Shown: positions 1 to 7,615, numbered from the stretch's first letter. The stretch: DNA of 8,042 nucleotides from Neisseriaceae bacterium (GCA_017989485.1 JAGNPU010000067.1:1-8042), one strand, 5' to 3'. Numbers and translations: made by a program. The notes: generated by a model not told the origin, from the letters alone.

Positions 1-69
1 AGCCAAGGCACATACCCTAAATTATTGTTTTTATTCACACTTAAGCCCATTACCATCACCAAACACAAA

Positions 70-110
70 AAAAGCCCGTACAGTCTATGGCTTAGACCGT
101 ACGGGCTTTT
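70..110 (-). terminator. Rho-independent terminator of the lipoprotein gene
   Basis: An 18-bp inverted repeat has arms at 70-87 and 93-110 around a short loop. The single non-Watson-Crick position (A82 against C98) is a C-A mismatch on the plus strand but a G-U pair in minus-strand RNA. The minus strand then runs into a U-rich tract (complement of the A run at 66-73). Both facts say it works on leftward transcripts, and it lies about 24 nt past the stop of the lipoprotein gene at 134. Weaker action on plus-strand transcripts is possible because of the short T run at 107-113. Confidence 0.85.
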
Positions 111-133
111 ATTTAACTTAACAGCTTAATGAA

Positions 134-856
134 CTACGAGCATCGACCGCCTGGCTCACAGTACGCCAAGACCGCCGCCATCGGCAAGATGGCCACCACC
201 ATCACCGGTACCATGACCACAGCCGCCGCACCTTTAAAGAGCGGCACCACGCTACGCCCACGCTTAATCGTCGACACCTGCGTATTCACCAGCAAAGGCC
301 GAGCCAACCGCCCCTTAGACAGCACCGCCTCACGATCGGCCAGCTGGACCACCCGCCCCTCAAACGTGACGCGAAACGCCATCGCCTCTTCTGGGTTATG
401 CTGCGTGCCCTGAGCCTGATTAATCGCCAACACGTCGGCCTCACCCACCGTATGCGTTTTTAACCCTTGCGCCGCCAGTGCCGTACGCATGTCGGCACCG
501 ACAAACACGATCGCCCGATAATCACCGCTCACCTCATTGTCGCTGCCATTACGGATGGACAGCCTCAGCTTCACGTCCTTAATGGCGGCATTCAAGGGCG
601 CACTCGTCAAGGCGTGCAAGGTCTTTTGGCAAGCCTCATCCACCTGCTTGCCCCCTGCATACGCACCCCACACGCAGGGGATGATTTCATAATCATAATG
701 CGTGCCCGCGGCATAAATCATGTTGGCGTCACGGTCAAACACCATGCCGGAAATGACTTCATCAATGCGCTCTACGTTGACCACCTCCACCGTCGCACAC
801 CCAGACAACACACAGGCCAACACCACGCCCGCCACCTTAAGACACACTGATCGCAT
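134..856 (-). CDS. Uncharacterised lipoprotein (240 aa)
   Basis: I do not recognise this family. The N-terminus is a lipoprotein signal peptide: MRSVCLK, a hydrophobic run, then the lipobox LSGC with the lipidated cysteine at residue 20. Ala at +2 (no Asp) suggests sorting to the outer membrane. The mature part (about residues 30-205) looks soluble and mixed alpha/beta, with Cys61 and Cys76 as a possible disulfide pair. Residues 209-232 form a strongly hydrophobic stretch (AAAVVMVPVMVVAILPMAAV) followed by a short tail with Cys233 and Cys239, which is unusual for a periplasm-facing lipoprotein. The ATG at 856 is preferred over an in-frame TTG at 877 because a run of seven G lies 7 nt upstream and the signal peptide then begins normally. 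The gene follows tRNA-Phe but is cut off from it by a terminator, so it needs its own promoter. A TTGACT at 897-902 (minus) is a possible -35 element, but no good -10 follows. Coding status is fairly sure; function is unknown. Confidence 0.8.
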   Translation of the reverse strand: MRSVCLKVAGVVLACVLSGCATVEVVNVERIDEVISGMVFDRDANMIYAAGTHYDYEIIPCVWGAYAGGKQVDEACQKTLHALTSAPLNAAIKDVKLRLSIRNGSDNEVSGDYRAIVFVGADMRTALAAQGLKTHTVGEADVLAINQAQGTQHNPEEAMAFRVTFEGRVVQLADREAVLSKGRLARPLLVNTQVSTIKRGRSVVPLFKGAAAVVMVPVMVVAILPMAAVLAYCEPGGRCS

Positions 857-863
857 CACACCA

Positions 864-870
864 CCCCCCC
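864..870 (-). promoter_or_regulatory. Ribosome binding site of the lipoprotein gene
   Basis: A run of seven G on the minus strand lies 7 nt before the ATG at 856. It decides the start: the upstream in-frame TTG at 877 lies before this run and has no comparable site of its own. The homopolymer could also vary in length during replication and so change spacing to the start codon, but one sequence cannot show that. Confidence 0.5.
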
Positions 871-952
871 AGCCCAAGCTTTAGGCCAAATCTATGAGTC
901 AACACGTCGGCCACCCAAACCAAACGGCAAGGCCCCGCACGCTTTGCAGACG

Positions 953-982
953 AAAAAAAACCAGCTCGAAAGCTGGTTTTTT
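953..982 (-). terminator. Rho-independent terminator of tRNA-Phe
   Basis: In minus-strand RNA the stem AACCAGCU/AGCUGGUU closes on a UUCG loop and is followed by eight U (complement of 953-960). The flanking A and T runs can extend the stem to 12 bp (955-966 with 971-982). It begins 5 nt past the tRNA 3' end, so it ends the tRNA transcript before the lipoprotein gene. Confidence 0.92.
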
Positions 983-987
983 AAATT

Positions 988-1063
988 TGGTGGCCAGACC
1001 CAGGATCGAACTGGGGACACACGGATTTTCAATCCGTTGCTCTACCTACTGAGCTATCTAGCC
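988..1063 (-). tRNA. tRNA-Phe (anticodon GAA), CCA encoded
   Basis: The full cloverleaf can be read on the minus strand. The acceptor stem is GGCTAGA with TCTGGCC (one T-G wobble at pair 4-69). The D stem is GCTC/GAGC and the anticodon stem ACGGA/TCCGT carries the loop TTGAAAA, giving anticodon GAA. The T arm is CCCAG-TTCGATC-CTGGG, followed by discriminator A and an encoded CCA. Length is 76 nt. It decodes UUC and UUU. It has its own promoter and terminator, so it appears to be a single-gene transcription unit between ispH and the lipoprotein gene. Confidence 0.98.
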
Positions 1064-1097
1064 ATTCTTCAGTACTGCTTCATCAGAAGAGGTATGC

Positions 1098-1126
1098 ATT
1101 AAACCAAATTTCCCGAAGCTTGGCAA
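1098..1126 (-). promoter_or_regulatory. Sigma-70 promoter of tRNA-Phe
   Basis: Reading the minus strand, TTGCCA (1126-1121) matches five of six consensus -35 bases and TTTAAT (1103-1098) matches five of six -10 bases, with a 17-nt spacer. Transcription would start near 1091, giving a leader of about 28 nt before the mature tRNA 5' end at 1063. This is the best promoter match I found in the window. Confidence 0.75.
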
Positions 1127-1184
1127 GCCTTTTCAGACATTCTTTTGGACTATTTACAAAATAACCGTTAAATCAACCGTTTAT

Positions 1185-1226
1185 TCTGGCCCTATTCTTA
1201 ATCATATGAGTTGAAATAAGGCCAGA
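1185..1226 (-). terminator. Long hairpin at the 3' end of ispH, possible terminator
   Basis: Arms at 1185-1196 and 1215-1226 form a 12-bp stem with an 18-nt loop, starting 25 nt past the ispH stop. The one irregular pair (C1192 with A1219) is a mismatch on the plus strand but G-U in minus-strand RNA, so it fits the direction of ispH. A bulged extension (TTAT/ATAA) may lengthen the stem. There is no clear U run after it, so it may act as a 3' stabilising or processing structure, or only as a weak terminator. Confidence 0.45.
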
Positions 1227-1251
1227 TAAGGGCTGCAGCTGGGGCATGCGC

Positions 1252-2178
1252 CTAGCGCAGCTCTTTGGGCAGCACAAAAATAATGTTTTCCTCAACGCCT
1301 TCCAGCTCGGCAATGGCCTCATGGCCCATGCCCTGAATCGCCGCAACCACCTCTTCCACCAAGACTTCTGGCGCAGACGCGCCTGCCGTCACCCCCACCT
1401 TATGCTTGCCCACAAACCACTCTGGCTGCAAGTAGGTGGCGTTGTCGACCATATAGGCCTCAACCCCACGCAAGGTGGCCACTTCACGCAGGCGATTGCT
1501 GTTCGAGCTATTCGGCGAACCGACGACAATGACCAAATCACAATCCTCAGACAGCTTTTTGACGGCGTCCTGACGGTTTTGAGTGGCGTAGCAAATATCG
1601 TCTTTTTTGGGCCCGTGAATATTAGGAAAGCGCGCACGCAGCGCCGCAATAATGCCGCGGGTTTCGTCTACGGACAGCGTGGTTTGGCTCACATAGGCCA
1701 ATTTATCAGGATGGCGTACTTCTAGCGTGGCCACGTCGGCCTCCACCTCCACCAACAGCATGCTGTCTTTGACCTGACCCATGGTGCCCTCTACTTCGGG
1801 GTGGCCTTTATGGCCGATCATGATGATTTGATTGTCCTGTTCGTACAGGCGCTTGACCTCGTTGTGCACCTTGGTCACCAAAGGGCAGGTGGCGTCAAAA
1901 ATACGAAACCCGCGCGCCTTGGCCTCTTCTTGCACGGCCACAGACACGCCGTGGGCCGAGTAAATCAAGGTAGACTCAGGCGGCACGTCGGCCAAATCCT
2001 CGATAAAAATAGCCCCTTTGGCCCGTAAATTGTCCACCACAAACTTATTGTGCACCACCTCATGGCGCACGTAAATCGGCGCACCGTATGCTTCCAGCGC
2101 GCGTTCCACAATGTTAATGGCACGGTCCACGCCAGCACAAAAGCCGCGCGGATTGGCCAACATAATTTCTTTACTCAT
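1252..2178 (-). CDS. ispH: 4-hydroxy-3-methylbut-2-enyl diphosphate reductase
   Basis: This is the last enzyme of the MEP pathway. It reduces HMBPP to isopentenyl and dimethylallyl diphosphate in the cytosol with a [4Fe-4S] cluster. The three cluster ligands are visible: Cys14 (PRGFCAGV), Cys98 (FDATCPLV) and Cys196 (DDICYATQ). Substrate-site residues are also present: His43 (VVHNK), His76 (SAHGV), His126 and Glu128 ([11 protein letters not shown]), Thr167, and the Ser-Asn block at 224-228 (NSSNSNRL). The 308-aa length is normal for the family. The ATG at 2178 is chosen because AAGGA lies 7 nt upstream; the adjoining ATG at 2181 would leave only 4 nt, and a longer reading to 2247 would run through the gap after lspA. 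It is the last gene of the ribF-ileS-lspA-ispH cluster, 75 nt after the lspA stop. All key residues are intact. Confidence 0.97.
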   Translation of the reverse strand: MSKEIMLANPRGFCAGVDRAINIVERALEAYGAPIYVRHEVVHNKFVVDNLRAKGAIFIEDLADVPPESTLIYSAHGVSVAVQEEAKARGFRIFDATCPLVTKVHNEVKRLYEQDNQIIMIGHKGHPEVEGTMGQVKDSMLLVEVEADVATLEVRHPDKLAYVSQTTLSVDETRGIIAALRARFPNIHGPKKDDICYATQNRQDAVKKLSEDCDLVIVVGSPNSSNSNRLREVATLRGVEAYMVDNATYLQPEWFVGKHKVGVTAGASAPEVLVEEVVAAIQGMGHEAIAELEGVEENIIFVLPKELR

Positions 2179-2185
2179 CATCACA

Positions 2186-2190
2186 TCCTT
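2186..2190 (-). promoter_or_regulatory. Ribosome binding site deciding the ispH start
   Basis: AAGGA on the minus strand lies 4 nt before the first and 7 nt before the second of two consecutive ATG codons (2181 and 2178). The second has the better spacing and gives the family-typical start [14 protein letters not shown]. Confidence 0.6.
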
Positions 2191-2253
2191 AACCTTTAAG
2201 CCAAAACAGCCGGTCAGCCTAAGCCAACCAGCCGTCATTGCCACCAAGATTGA

Positions 2254-2742
2254 TTATTTTTTCTGACTTTTAAAGGTATCCACTATCAACAGGGCGGCGC
2301 CAATAAAAATAAAGCTGTCGGCCAAGTTAAACGCAGGATAAAACCAGTTTTGATAATAAAACAATAAAAAATCAATCACGTGCCCATGTAGGCCACGGTC
2401 AATCACGTTGCCAATGGCCCCGCCCATGATACAGGCAGCCGCCCATTTGGCCAGCGTGCTGAACTGATTTTTCACAATGCCATAAGCCAAGTAGGCGCTG
2501 ACCGCCAGGGCCAAGACAAAGAAAAAGTATTTCTGCCAGCCGCCGGCGTCGGCCAAAAAGCTAAACGCCGCACCGGGGTTATACAACAAGGTCAGGTCAA
2601 AAAAATCGGGAATGATGTTGACCCGCTCTTGGTACAAAAAACTGCCCTGTACCGACAGCTTGGTGACCTGATCCAACACCACAATCAACGCCGCCCACAA
2701 AAAATACTTGAGGTTTTTTGGCTTCACTTGGCTATTAGGCAT
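2254..2742 (-). CDS. lspA: Lipoprotein signal peptidase (signal peptidase II)
   Basis: This inner-membrane aspartic protease cleaves the signal peptide of prolipoproteins after diacylglyceryl transfer. At 162 aa it matches the family. About four membrane segments can be seen (near residues 13-31, 70-90, 97-115 and 137-156). The catalytic aspartates are Asp124 (GHVIDF) and Asp142 (FNLADSF). Further conserved positions are Asp24 and Lys28 (VVLDQVTK), Asn56 (LLYNPGAAF), and Asn112, Asp115 and Arg116 (GNVIDR). The ATG at 2742 is preferred over an in-frame GTG at 2763 because GAGGAAAG lies just upstream and the N-terminus is then normal. The start overlaps the last 8 bases of ileS, which suggests translational coupling. 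The lipoprotein at 134-856 is a likely substrate of this enzyme; that is inference from its lipobox. Confidence 0.97.
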   Translation of the reverse strand: MPNSQVKPKNLKYFLWAALIVVLDQVTKLSVQGSFLYQERVNIIPDFFDLTLLYNPGAAFSFLADAGGWQKYFFFVLALAVSAYLAYGIVKNQFSTLAKWAAACIMGGAIGNVIDRGLHGHVIDFLLFYYQNWFYPAFNLADSFIFIGAALLIVDTFKSQKK

Positions 2743-5515
2743 GCAGTCTTTCCTCGCCCTCACCGTCCACGTTGGTCACACAGCGACCACATAGGGTTGG
2801 GTGAGCAGCATGTTGGCCGACGTCGTCGGTATAGTGCCAGCAACGCTCACACTTGGCGGCGGTCACGCTGGCGGCGGTGACGGCCAACTCAGGCGCCACG
2901 CTGACGCTGGCCTGAGACACCAAGAACACAAAGCGCAATTCATCGCCCAAGCTCAACAACTGATCGGCCACGTCTTGCGGTGCGGCAATCTCAATCGAGG
3001 CTTGCAATGAAGAACCCACTTGATTGTTCACGCGCAAGGCTTCGATTTCTTTATTGGCCACTTCGCGCACGGCGCGAATGGCCTGCCATTTGGCCGTCAG
3101 CTGCGTCTGTTCAGCGGCATCCATGGCGGGGAACTCATGCCAGGTATGGTACAGCACGCTGTCTTCTTCTTCACCGGTCAACACCATCCACGCTTCGTCT
3201 GCGGTAAAGCACAAAATAGGCCCCAGCACCAACAAGAGGCTACGGGTGATGTGGTATAGAGCGGTTTGCGCACTGCGACGCGGCAGGCTATTGGCCTGAG
3301 TGGTGTACAGGCGGTCTTTCAAAATGTCCAAATAGAACGAGCCCATTTCTTCCGAACAGAAGTGCAAGATTTCTTGCACGGCGTGATGGAAGGCATAAGC
3401 AGGATAGTCTTGATCCGCCACCTGGGTTTGCAGCTGCTGTGCCAACACCATGCCATAGCGGTCTAGCTCAAGCATGTCGGCCACGGCCACCTGATCTTTA
3501 GTCGGATTGAAATCAGAAAGGTTCGCCAACAAGAAGCGCAAGGTGTTACGCAAACGACGATAGCTTTCGGTCACCCGTTTCAAAATCTCATCCGACAAAG
3601 CCACTTCGCCAGTGTAGTCGGTAGACGCCGTCCACAGGCGCAAAATATCGGCGCCCAGGGTGTCGCTAATGGTTTGCGGGGCGATCACGTTGCCAATGGA
3701 CTTGGACATTTTCTGACCTTGACCATCCACCACAAAACCATGGGTCAATAGCTGCTTGTACGGTGGCGTGCCCATGGTGGCGCAGGCCGTCATCATCGAC
3801 GACTGGAACCAACCGCGGTGTTGGTCGCTGCCTTCTAAATACAGGTCGGCAGGCCAGGTGAGCTCGGGGCGCTGGCGCAGCACTGAGTAATGGGTCGAGC
3901 CAGAATCAAACCACACGTCCAGCGTGTCGGTCAGCTTTTTATACTCTTTGACGTCGGCGCCAATCAGCTCTTCGGCGTCTAGGCTAAACCAGGCCTCAAT
4001 GCCCTGCTTCTCCATGCGCAACGCCACTTCTTCAATCAACTCTAATGAGCGGGGATGCAGTTCGCCGGTTTCTTTGTGCACAAAGAACGCCATCGGCGTG
4101 CCCCAGCTGCGCTGGCGTGAAATACACCAGTCAGGACGGCCGCTGACCATAGACTCTAAGCGCGCACGGCCCCAGGCGGGCACAAAGTCAGTCGCCTCAA
4201 CGCCCTTCATGGCTTTGCTGCGCAAGGTTTGCCCGTCAACACCTTCTTTGTCCATGGCGATGAACCACTGCGCGGTGGCGCGGAAGATGATGGGGGTTTT
4301 ATGGCGCCAGCAATGTGGATAGCTGTGCTCTAGCTTTTTGCCCGAGAACAAATGGCCTGATTTTTCCAACACGGTCACCAACACGGGGTTGGCATCCCAC
4401 ACGGTTTTGCCCGCCACAAACGGCACGTCGGCCTTAAAGCGACCGTCGTCCAAAATCAGATTTTCCATCTCAATTTTGTACTTCAAGCACACATTGTAGT
4501 CATCTAAACCATGAGACGGCGCAGTGTGCACCAGGCCAGTACCGGCATCGGTGGTCACGTGGTCACCCAAAATAATGGGTACCTGCTTGTCCATAAACGG
4601 ATGTTGCAACATTAGGCCCTCTAGCTGCTCGCCCAACACCTCGGCCACCACCGGACTGCCTTCTAAACCAAAGCGGGCCAAGGCATCGGCCACCAGGTCT
4701 TTGGCCAAAATCACATAGCCTTTAGCGGTTTGCACCAGCTGATACACCACTTCCGGGTGCACGCTCACGGCCTTATTGGCGGGCAAGGTCCACGGCGTGG
4801 TGGTCCAAATCACGGCATACACTTTGCCAGACACATAGGCATCGCCAAAAACGGCGGACACGGCGCGATTGTCCACGCACTCAAAGCCCACATCAATGGT
4901 CGGCGACACCTTGTCTTTGTATTCCACTTCGGCTTCAGCCAGGGCAGAACCACATTCAATACAGTAATGAACCGGCTTTTCGCCCTTCACCAAATAGCCT
5001 TGGGCGTAAATCTGGCCCAGCGTGCGCACGGTATTGGCTTCGGTCACAAAATCCATGGTCAAATAAGGGTGATCCCAATCGCCCAACATGCCCAAGCGCA
5101 TAAACGCCTGTTTTTGGCGCTCGATTTGTTCGGTGGCGTACTCACGACACAGCTGACGGAACTGCGCCGCAGGAATGTTTTTGCCGTGGGTTTTTTCCAC
5201 CATCAATTCAATCGGCAAACCGTGGCAATCCCAACCCGGTACGTAAGGCGCATCAAAGCCAGACAGGGTTTTGCTGCGGATAATCATGTCTTTTAAAATT
5301 TTGTTCACCGCATGGCCGGTGTGAATGTCGCCGTTGGCGTAGGGCGGGCCATCGTGCAACACAAACTTAGGGCGGCCTTTGCCGATTTGGCGCAGTTTTT
5401 CATAGCGTTGTTGATCCTGCCAGTTTTTCAACCAGGCGCCTTCGCGCTTGGCCAAATTGCCACGCATAGGAAACGGCGTATCAAGTAAATTTACGGTTGT
5501 GCGGTAGTCAGTCAT
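2735..5515 (-). CDS. ileS: Isoleucyl-tRNA synthetase
   Basis: This class I synthetase charges tRNA-Ile and hydrolyses misacylated Val-tRNA-Ile. It has 926 aa, close to E. coli IleS, and reads without interruption. In order: the HIGH-type motif reads HTGH at residues 65-68 ([19 protein letters not shown]); [10 protein letters not shown] at 94-103; a CIECG knuckle at 185-189; the CP1 editing domain with [11 protein letters not shown] at 237-247 and [11 protein letters not shown] at 330-340, including the likely editing Asp339; [12 protein letters not shown] at 463-474; KMSKS at 602-606; an anticodon-binding helical region; and a C-terminal zinc finger with Cys889, Cys892, Cys909 and Cys912. The zinc finger and overall layout fit the common bacterial IleS1 type rather than the mupirocin-resistant IleS2 type. 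The start follows the ribF stop by 11 nt, with a weak GAGAG site upstream. The HTGH variant is the only oddity. Confidence 0.98.
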   Translation of the reverse strand: MTDYRTTVNLLDTPFPMRGNLAKREGAWLKNWQDQQRYEKLRQIGKGRPKFVLHDGPPYANGDIHTGHAVNKILKDMIIRSKTLSGFDAPYVPGWDCHGLPIELMVEKTHGKNIPAAQFRQLCREYATEQIERQKQAFMRLGMLGDWDHPYLTMDFVTEANTVRTLGQIYAQGYLVKGEKPVHYCIECGSALAEAEVEYKDKVSPTIDVGFECVDNRAVSAVFGDAYVSGKVYAVIWTTTPWTLPANKAVSVHPEVVYQLVQTAKGYVILAKDLVADALARFGLEGSPVVAEVLGEQLEGLMLQHPFMDKQVPIILGDHVTTDAGTGLVHTAPSHGLDDYNVCLKYKIEMENLILDDGRFKADVPFVAGKTVWDANPVLVTVLEKSGHLFSGKKLEHSYPHCWRHKTPIIFRATAQWFIAMDKEGVDGQTLRSKAMKGVEATDFVPAWGRARLESMVSGRPDWCISRQRSWGTPMAFFVHKETGELHPRSLELIEEVALRMEKQGIEAWFSLDAEELIGADVKEYKKLTDTLDVWFDSGSTHYSVLRQRPELTWPADLYLEGSDQHRGWFQSSMMTACATMGTPPYKQLLTHGFVVDGQGQKMSKSIGNVIAPQTISDTLGADILRLWTASTDYTGEVALSDEILKRVTESYRRLRNTLRFLLANLSDFNPTKDQVAVADMLELDRYGMVLAQQLQTQVADQDYPAYAFHHAVQEILHFCSEEMGSFYLDILKDRLYTTQANSLPRRSAQTALYHITRSLLLVLGPILCFTADEAWMVLTGEEEDSVLYHTWHEFPAMDAAEQTQLTAKWQAIRAVREVANKEIEALRVNNQVGSSLQASIEIAAPQDVADQLLSLGDELRFVFLVSQASVSVAPELAVTAASVTAAKCERCWHYTDDVGQHAAHPTLCGRCVTNVDGEGEERLHA
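2748..2755 (-). promoter_or_regulatory. lspA ribosome binding site inside the end of ileS
   Basis: GAGGAAAG on the minus strand lies 5 nt before the lspA ATG at 2742, within the last codons of ileS (the GluGlyGluGluArg stretch). Ribosomes finishing ileS would sit on this site, consistent with coupled translation of the two genes. Confidence 0.65.
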
Positions 5516-5526
5516 TGGGTCTCTCG

Positions 5527-6462
5527 TTATAAGCTGCGCAAGTATGCTTGAGCATGTTGCATGTCTAAGTAAATCTGTTTTTGTAAGGCCTCTAGGCCAT
5601 CAAACTTGGCTTCATCCCGCAGTTTATGCAAAAACGTCACGGTCAGCCGTTCGCCATAAATCTCATGATCTAGGCCAAAAATATGCACTTCAAGCTTCTG
5701 ATTCGTGGTCTGGGTCACGGTCGGGTTCACGCCAAAGCTGGCCACGCCGCCTTGTTCACCAAACCGGCCTTGCACCGTCACCACAAACACACCGGACAAA
5801 GCATAATTTTTTTGCTGTAGGTGGATGTTGGCGGTCGGGCAGTTTAAGGTTCTGCCCAGTTTGGCCCCATGTTTGACCCGGCCCGACAGCTGGTAAGGCC
5901 TGCCCAGCACTTTGGCGGCCTCGGCCAGATCGCCCTGAAGCAACGCTTCTCTGACCATGGTACTGGAAGCACGCACATTTTCCACCAATACCGTTGGCGT
6001 CGATTCGGTCACAAACGCGGTTTGCTGGCGCAAGGTGGCAAAATCACCGCTGCGCTTGCTGCCAAAACGGAAGTCATCACCGATGAGCAAATACTTTACG
6101 TTAAGGGCCTTAATCAAAATATCATTGATGAAGGCCTCGGCACTCAGGCCGGCAAACTGGGCGGTAAAGCGCATCACCCAAACATGGTCTAAGGCGCCGG
6201 TCTCGCCCAAAATCGTCAGCTTGTCACGCAACGGCGTCAAACGATGAGGCGCCGCCATGGCGTGAACACGCTCGGCAAAATACTCTTTTGGCTGAGGTTC
6301 AAACGTCAACAATACCGCGGGTACGCCCAATCGTTGGGCCTCCTCTTTAAGCTTGTCGAGGATGTGCTGATGGCCCAAATGCACGCCATCAAAGTTACCT
6401 ATGGTTAAGGCACAGCCGTTTTCAAAGCTTGGGATTTGCTCTTGTCCCAACCAAATATGCAT
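5527..6462 (-). CDS. ribF: Bifunctional riboflavin kinase / FAD synthetase
   Basis: This cytosolic enzyme phosphorylates riboflavin to FMN and adenylylates FMN to FAD. It has 311 aa, the usual length. The N-terminal FMN adenylyltransferase domain shows the nucleotidyl-transferase motif [10 protein letters not shown] (residues 22-31), GDDFRFG (128-134) and [10 protein letters not shown] (165-174). The C-terminal riboflavin kinase domain starts near residue 187 ([13 protein letters not shown]) and shows the PTANI motif (209-213), GVNPTV (244-249) and the likely catalytic Glu258 in LEVHIF. Two ATG codons are adjacent (6465 and 6462); the second gives MHIWLGQ, which resembles Neisseria RibF starts from memory. 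A longer reading to 6537 would cross the promoter region and is not supported. No good Shine-Dalgarno site is visible. It is the first gene of the cluster and lies 11 nt upstream of ileS, an arrangement widely conserved in proteobacteria. Confidence 0.96.
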   Translation of the reverse strand: MHIWLGQEQIPSFENGCALTIGNFDGVHLGHQHILDKLKEEAQRLGVPAVLLTFEPQPKEYFAERVHAMAAPHRLTPLRDKLTILGETGALDHVWVMRFTAQFAGLSAEAFINDILIKALNVKYLLIGDDFRFGSKRSGDFATLRQQTAFVTESTPTVLVENVRASSTMVREALLQGDLAEAAKVLGRPYQLSGRVKHGAKLGRTLNCPTANIHLQQKNYALSGVFVVTVQGRFGEQGGVASFGVNPTVTQTTNQKLEVHIFGLDHEIYGERLTVTFLHKLRDEAKFDGLEALQKQIYLDMQHAQAYLRSL

Positions 6463-6482
6463 CATTCTGTTTGTTCTAGCCG

Positions 6483-6502
6483 AATATAAACCTGCTATTC
6501 TA
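6483..6502 (-). promoter_or_regulatory. Candidate -10 elements for ribF
   Basis: On the minus strand, TATATT (6488-6483) and TAGAAT (6502-6497) each match five of six -10 bases. Neither has a convincing -35 at normal spacing: TTTGCG lies 16 nt before the first and nothing usable lies before the second. TATATT would give a leader of only about 11-14 nt, which agrees with the lack of a Shine-Dalgarno site. Any promoter here would drive the whole ribF-ileS-lspA-ispH cluster. Confidence 0.3.
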
Positions 6503-6631
6503 AACGCAAACAAAGATCTAGGCCACACAATCACCACATAAATTTTGCTGAATTTTAATCAGTTTACGCTGTATTTGGCCTGCATTTCCCCCTTGGCCCA
6601 ATAAAATTCGAATCCTGCCCGGAAAATCTAG

Positions 6632-6637
6632 TAGAAT
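6632..6637 (+). promoter_or_regulatory. Candidate -10 element of the permease gene
   Basis: TAGAAT matches five of six -10 bases and would start transcription about 60 nt before the permease ATG. No acceptable -35 lies 16-18 nt upstream; the nearest is TTCGAA with a 19-nt spacer. If real, this promoter probably needs an activator. The rest of the 240-nt divergent gap is AT-rich, and I see no clear operator in it. Confidence 0.25.
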
Positions 6638-6649
6638 AGGCCGATCTTT

Positions 6650-6668
6650 GCCTTCGACAAACGAAGGC
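6650..6668 (+). other. Leader hairpin upstream of the permease gene
   Basis: GCCTTCG (6650-6656) and CGAAGGC (6662-6668) form a perfect 7-bp stem with the loop ACAAA. It ends 36 nt before the ATG and 25 nt before the ribosome binding site, so it lies in the 5' leader if transcription starts at the candidate promoter. No T run follows, so it is not a standard terminator. It could stabilise the mRNA or be a protein-binding palindrome. Confidence 0.5.
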
Positions 6669-6693
6669 CAGCACCAGACATTTGCATGATTTT

Positions 6694-6698
6694 GAGGA
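6694..6698 (+). promoter_or_regulatory. Ribosome binding site of the permease gene
   Basis: GAGGA lies 6 nt before the ATG at 6705. It is a strong site with good spacing and fixes the start. Confidence 0.75.
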
Positions 6699-6704
6699 AA
6701 ACGC

Positions 6705-7451
6705 ATGAATATTCGCTTTGACATTATTTACGAATACCGTGAAATGTTATTTGACGGCGCCAAAATGACGCTTTGGCTCACTGTAATCGCCATTACTGTC
6801 GGCACATTTGTTGGTTTATTGGGCGCTTTTGCCCGTACCGCCCACTCTGAAAAAGGCACCCTATTGGGCCGCTCTGTGGCAGGCTTTTTCAGGCTGTTGT
6901 CCTTGATTTACGTCACCATTTTTCGTGGCACCCCACTCTTCGTCCAAATCTTTATTTGGCACTTTGTGTGGACGCCCATGCTGGTGCATCCGGCCGACGG
7001 CCTATTGATCAGCGGCCAGCTCGCCGCCGACTTACGCAGCGCCTACGGCCCGTTCTTGGCCGGCTGTCTGGCCCTATCGGCCAACTCTGGCGCCTACATC
7101 ACCGAAATTTTCCGCGCCGGCATCCAGTCTATCGACAAAGGCCAAATGGAAGCGGCCCGTTCTTTAGGCCTGTCTTACAGCCAGGCCATGCGCCACATTA
7201 TTTTGCCGCAGGCCACTCGCCGCATGCTGCCGCCGTTTGGCAATGAGTTCATCACCCTATTAAAAGACAGCTCTTTGGTGTCGGCCATTGGCCTGGCCGA
7301 GCTGGCCTATACCGCCAGAACCATTTCTGGGCGCTTCTCGATTTACGAAGAACCGTATTACGCCATTGCGATTATTTATTTAATCATGACCATGGTGTTG
7401 GCTTACCTGTTCTCGTTCCTAGAAAAACGCTACCGCATTGGGTCTCGTTAA
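6705..7451 (+). CDS. Polar amino-acid ABC transporter permease (HisM/GlnP type)
   Basis: This inner-membrane permease belongs to the family that imports histidine, glutamine, glutamate, arginine, cystine or similar amino acids together with a periplasmic binding protein and an ATPase. It has 248 aa. The N-terminal region has a membrane helix at about 22-42. TIFRGTPLFVQIFIW (71-85) is the family signature in helix 2-3. The EAA loop that contacts the ATPase runs from about 148 to 170 (MEAARSLGLSYSQAMRHIILPQA). Further membrane segments lie near 117-138, 190-205 and 218-238. A segment at about 92-115 (LVHPADGLLISG and onward) appears longer than in short members such as GlnP. The substrate cannot be told from sequence. 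The gene diverges from ribF and is followed 16 nt later by a terminator, so no ATPase or binding-protein gene is co-transcribed; partners must lie elsewhere. Confidence 0.93.
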   Translation: MNIRFDIIYEYREMLFDGAKMTLWLTVIAITVGTFVGLLGAFARTAHSEKGTLLGRSVAGFFRLLSLIYVTIFRGTPLFVQIFIWHFVWTPMLVHPADGLLISGQLAADLRSAYGPFLAGCLALSANSGAYITEIFRAGIQSIDKGQMEAARSLGLSYSQAMRHIILPQATRRMLPPFGNEFITLLKDSSLVSAIGLAELAYTARTISGRFSIYEEPYYAIAIIYLIMTMVLAYLFSFLEKRYRIGSR

Positions 7452-7466
7452 GCCACAGCTGATGAG

Positions 7467-7491
7467 AAAGCCGCCGCAAGGCGGCTTTTTT
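7467..7491 (+). terminator. Rho-independent terminator of the permease gene
   Basis: AAAGCCGCC (7467-7475) and GGCGGCTTT (7480-7488) form a perfect stem with a GCAA tetraloop (GNRA type), and the T run extends to 7491. It begins 16 nt after the permease stop, so the permease is the last gene of its transcript. Confidence 0.95.
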
Positions 7492-7517
7492 GTGGGTCGT
7501 CGTTGATGCCGTGGTGG

Positions 7518-7529
7518 AAACCATGGTTT
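7518..7529. repeat. Perfect 12-bp palindrome AAACCATGGTTT
   Basis: A perfect dyad without spacer lies 27 nt past the permease terminator. It could be a protein-binding site, but with no gene start nearby its role is unclear. Confidence 0.5.
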
Positions 7530-7595
7530 ATTTGGTTTGATGACCTAGTCTGCCCCGTTGGAGACAACTCACCAAAGATGCCCCCACGTGCCGTC

Positions 7596-7615
7596 ATCCT
7601 CACGAAGGTGGGGAT
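7596..7615. repeat. REP-like interspersed palindrome
   Basis: ATCCTCAC (7596-7603) pairs with GTGGGGAT (7608-7615) around the loop GAAG, with one T-G wobble. The surrounding words GTCATCC and GGATCCAG are the hallmarks of the widespread 'GTCATTCCCGCGAAGGCGGGAATCCA' class of intergenic repeats. Their chance translations read VIPAKAGIQ or GWIPAFAGMT; here the frames give VILTKVGIQ and GWIPTFVRMT. The match to that class is from memory, not a search. Confidence 0.75.

Noticed and set aside
1246..1725. 159-codon plus-strand frame opposite ispH
   Set aside because: It is antisense to a gene with all catalytic residues intact, and no promoter or family match is evident.
4730..5296. 188-codon plus-strand frame opposite ileS
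   Set aside because: It is a shadow of the intact ileS coding strand; it is His-rich and low in complexity, with no start signal.
6463..6704. FMN riboswitch upstream of ribF
   Set aside because: The gap is AT-rich, and I see none of the conserved RFN-element words or the multi-stem layout. In proteobacteria this riboswitch normally precedes ribB, not ribF.
6518..6724. 68-codon minus-strand frame between ribF and the permease
   Set aside because: It lies across the divergent promoter region and the permease start, and has no ribosome binding site.
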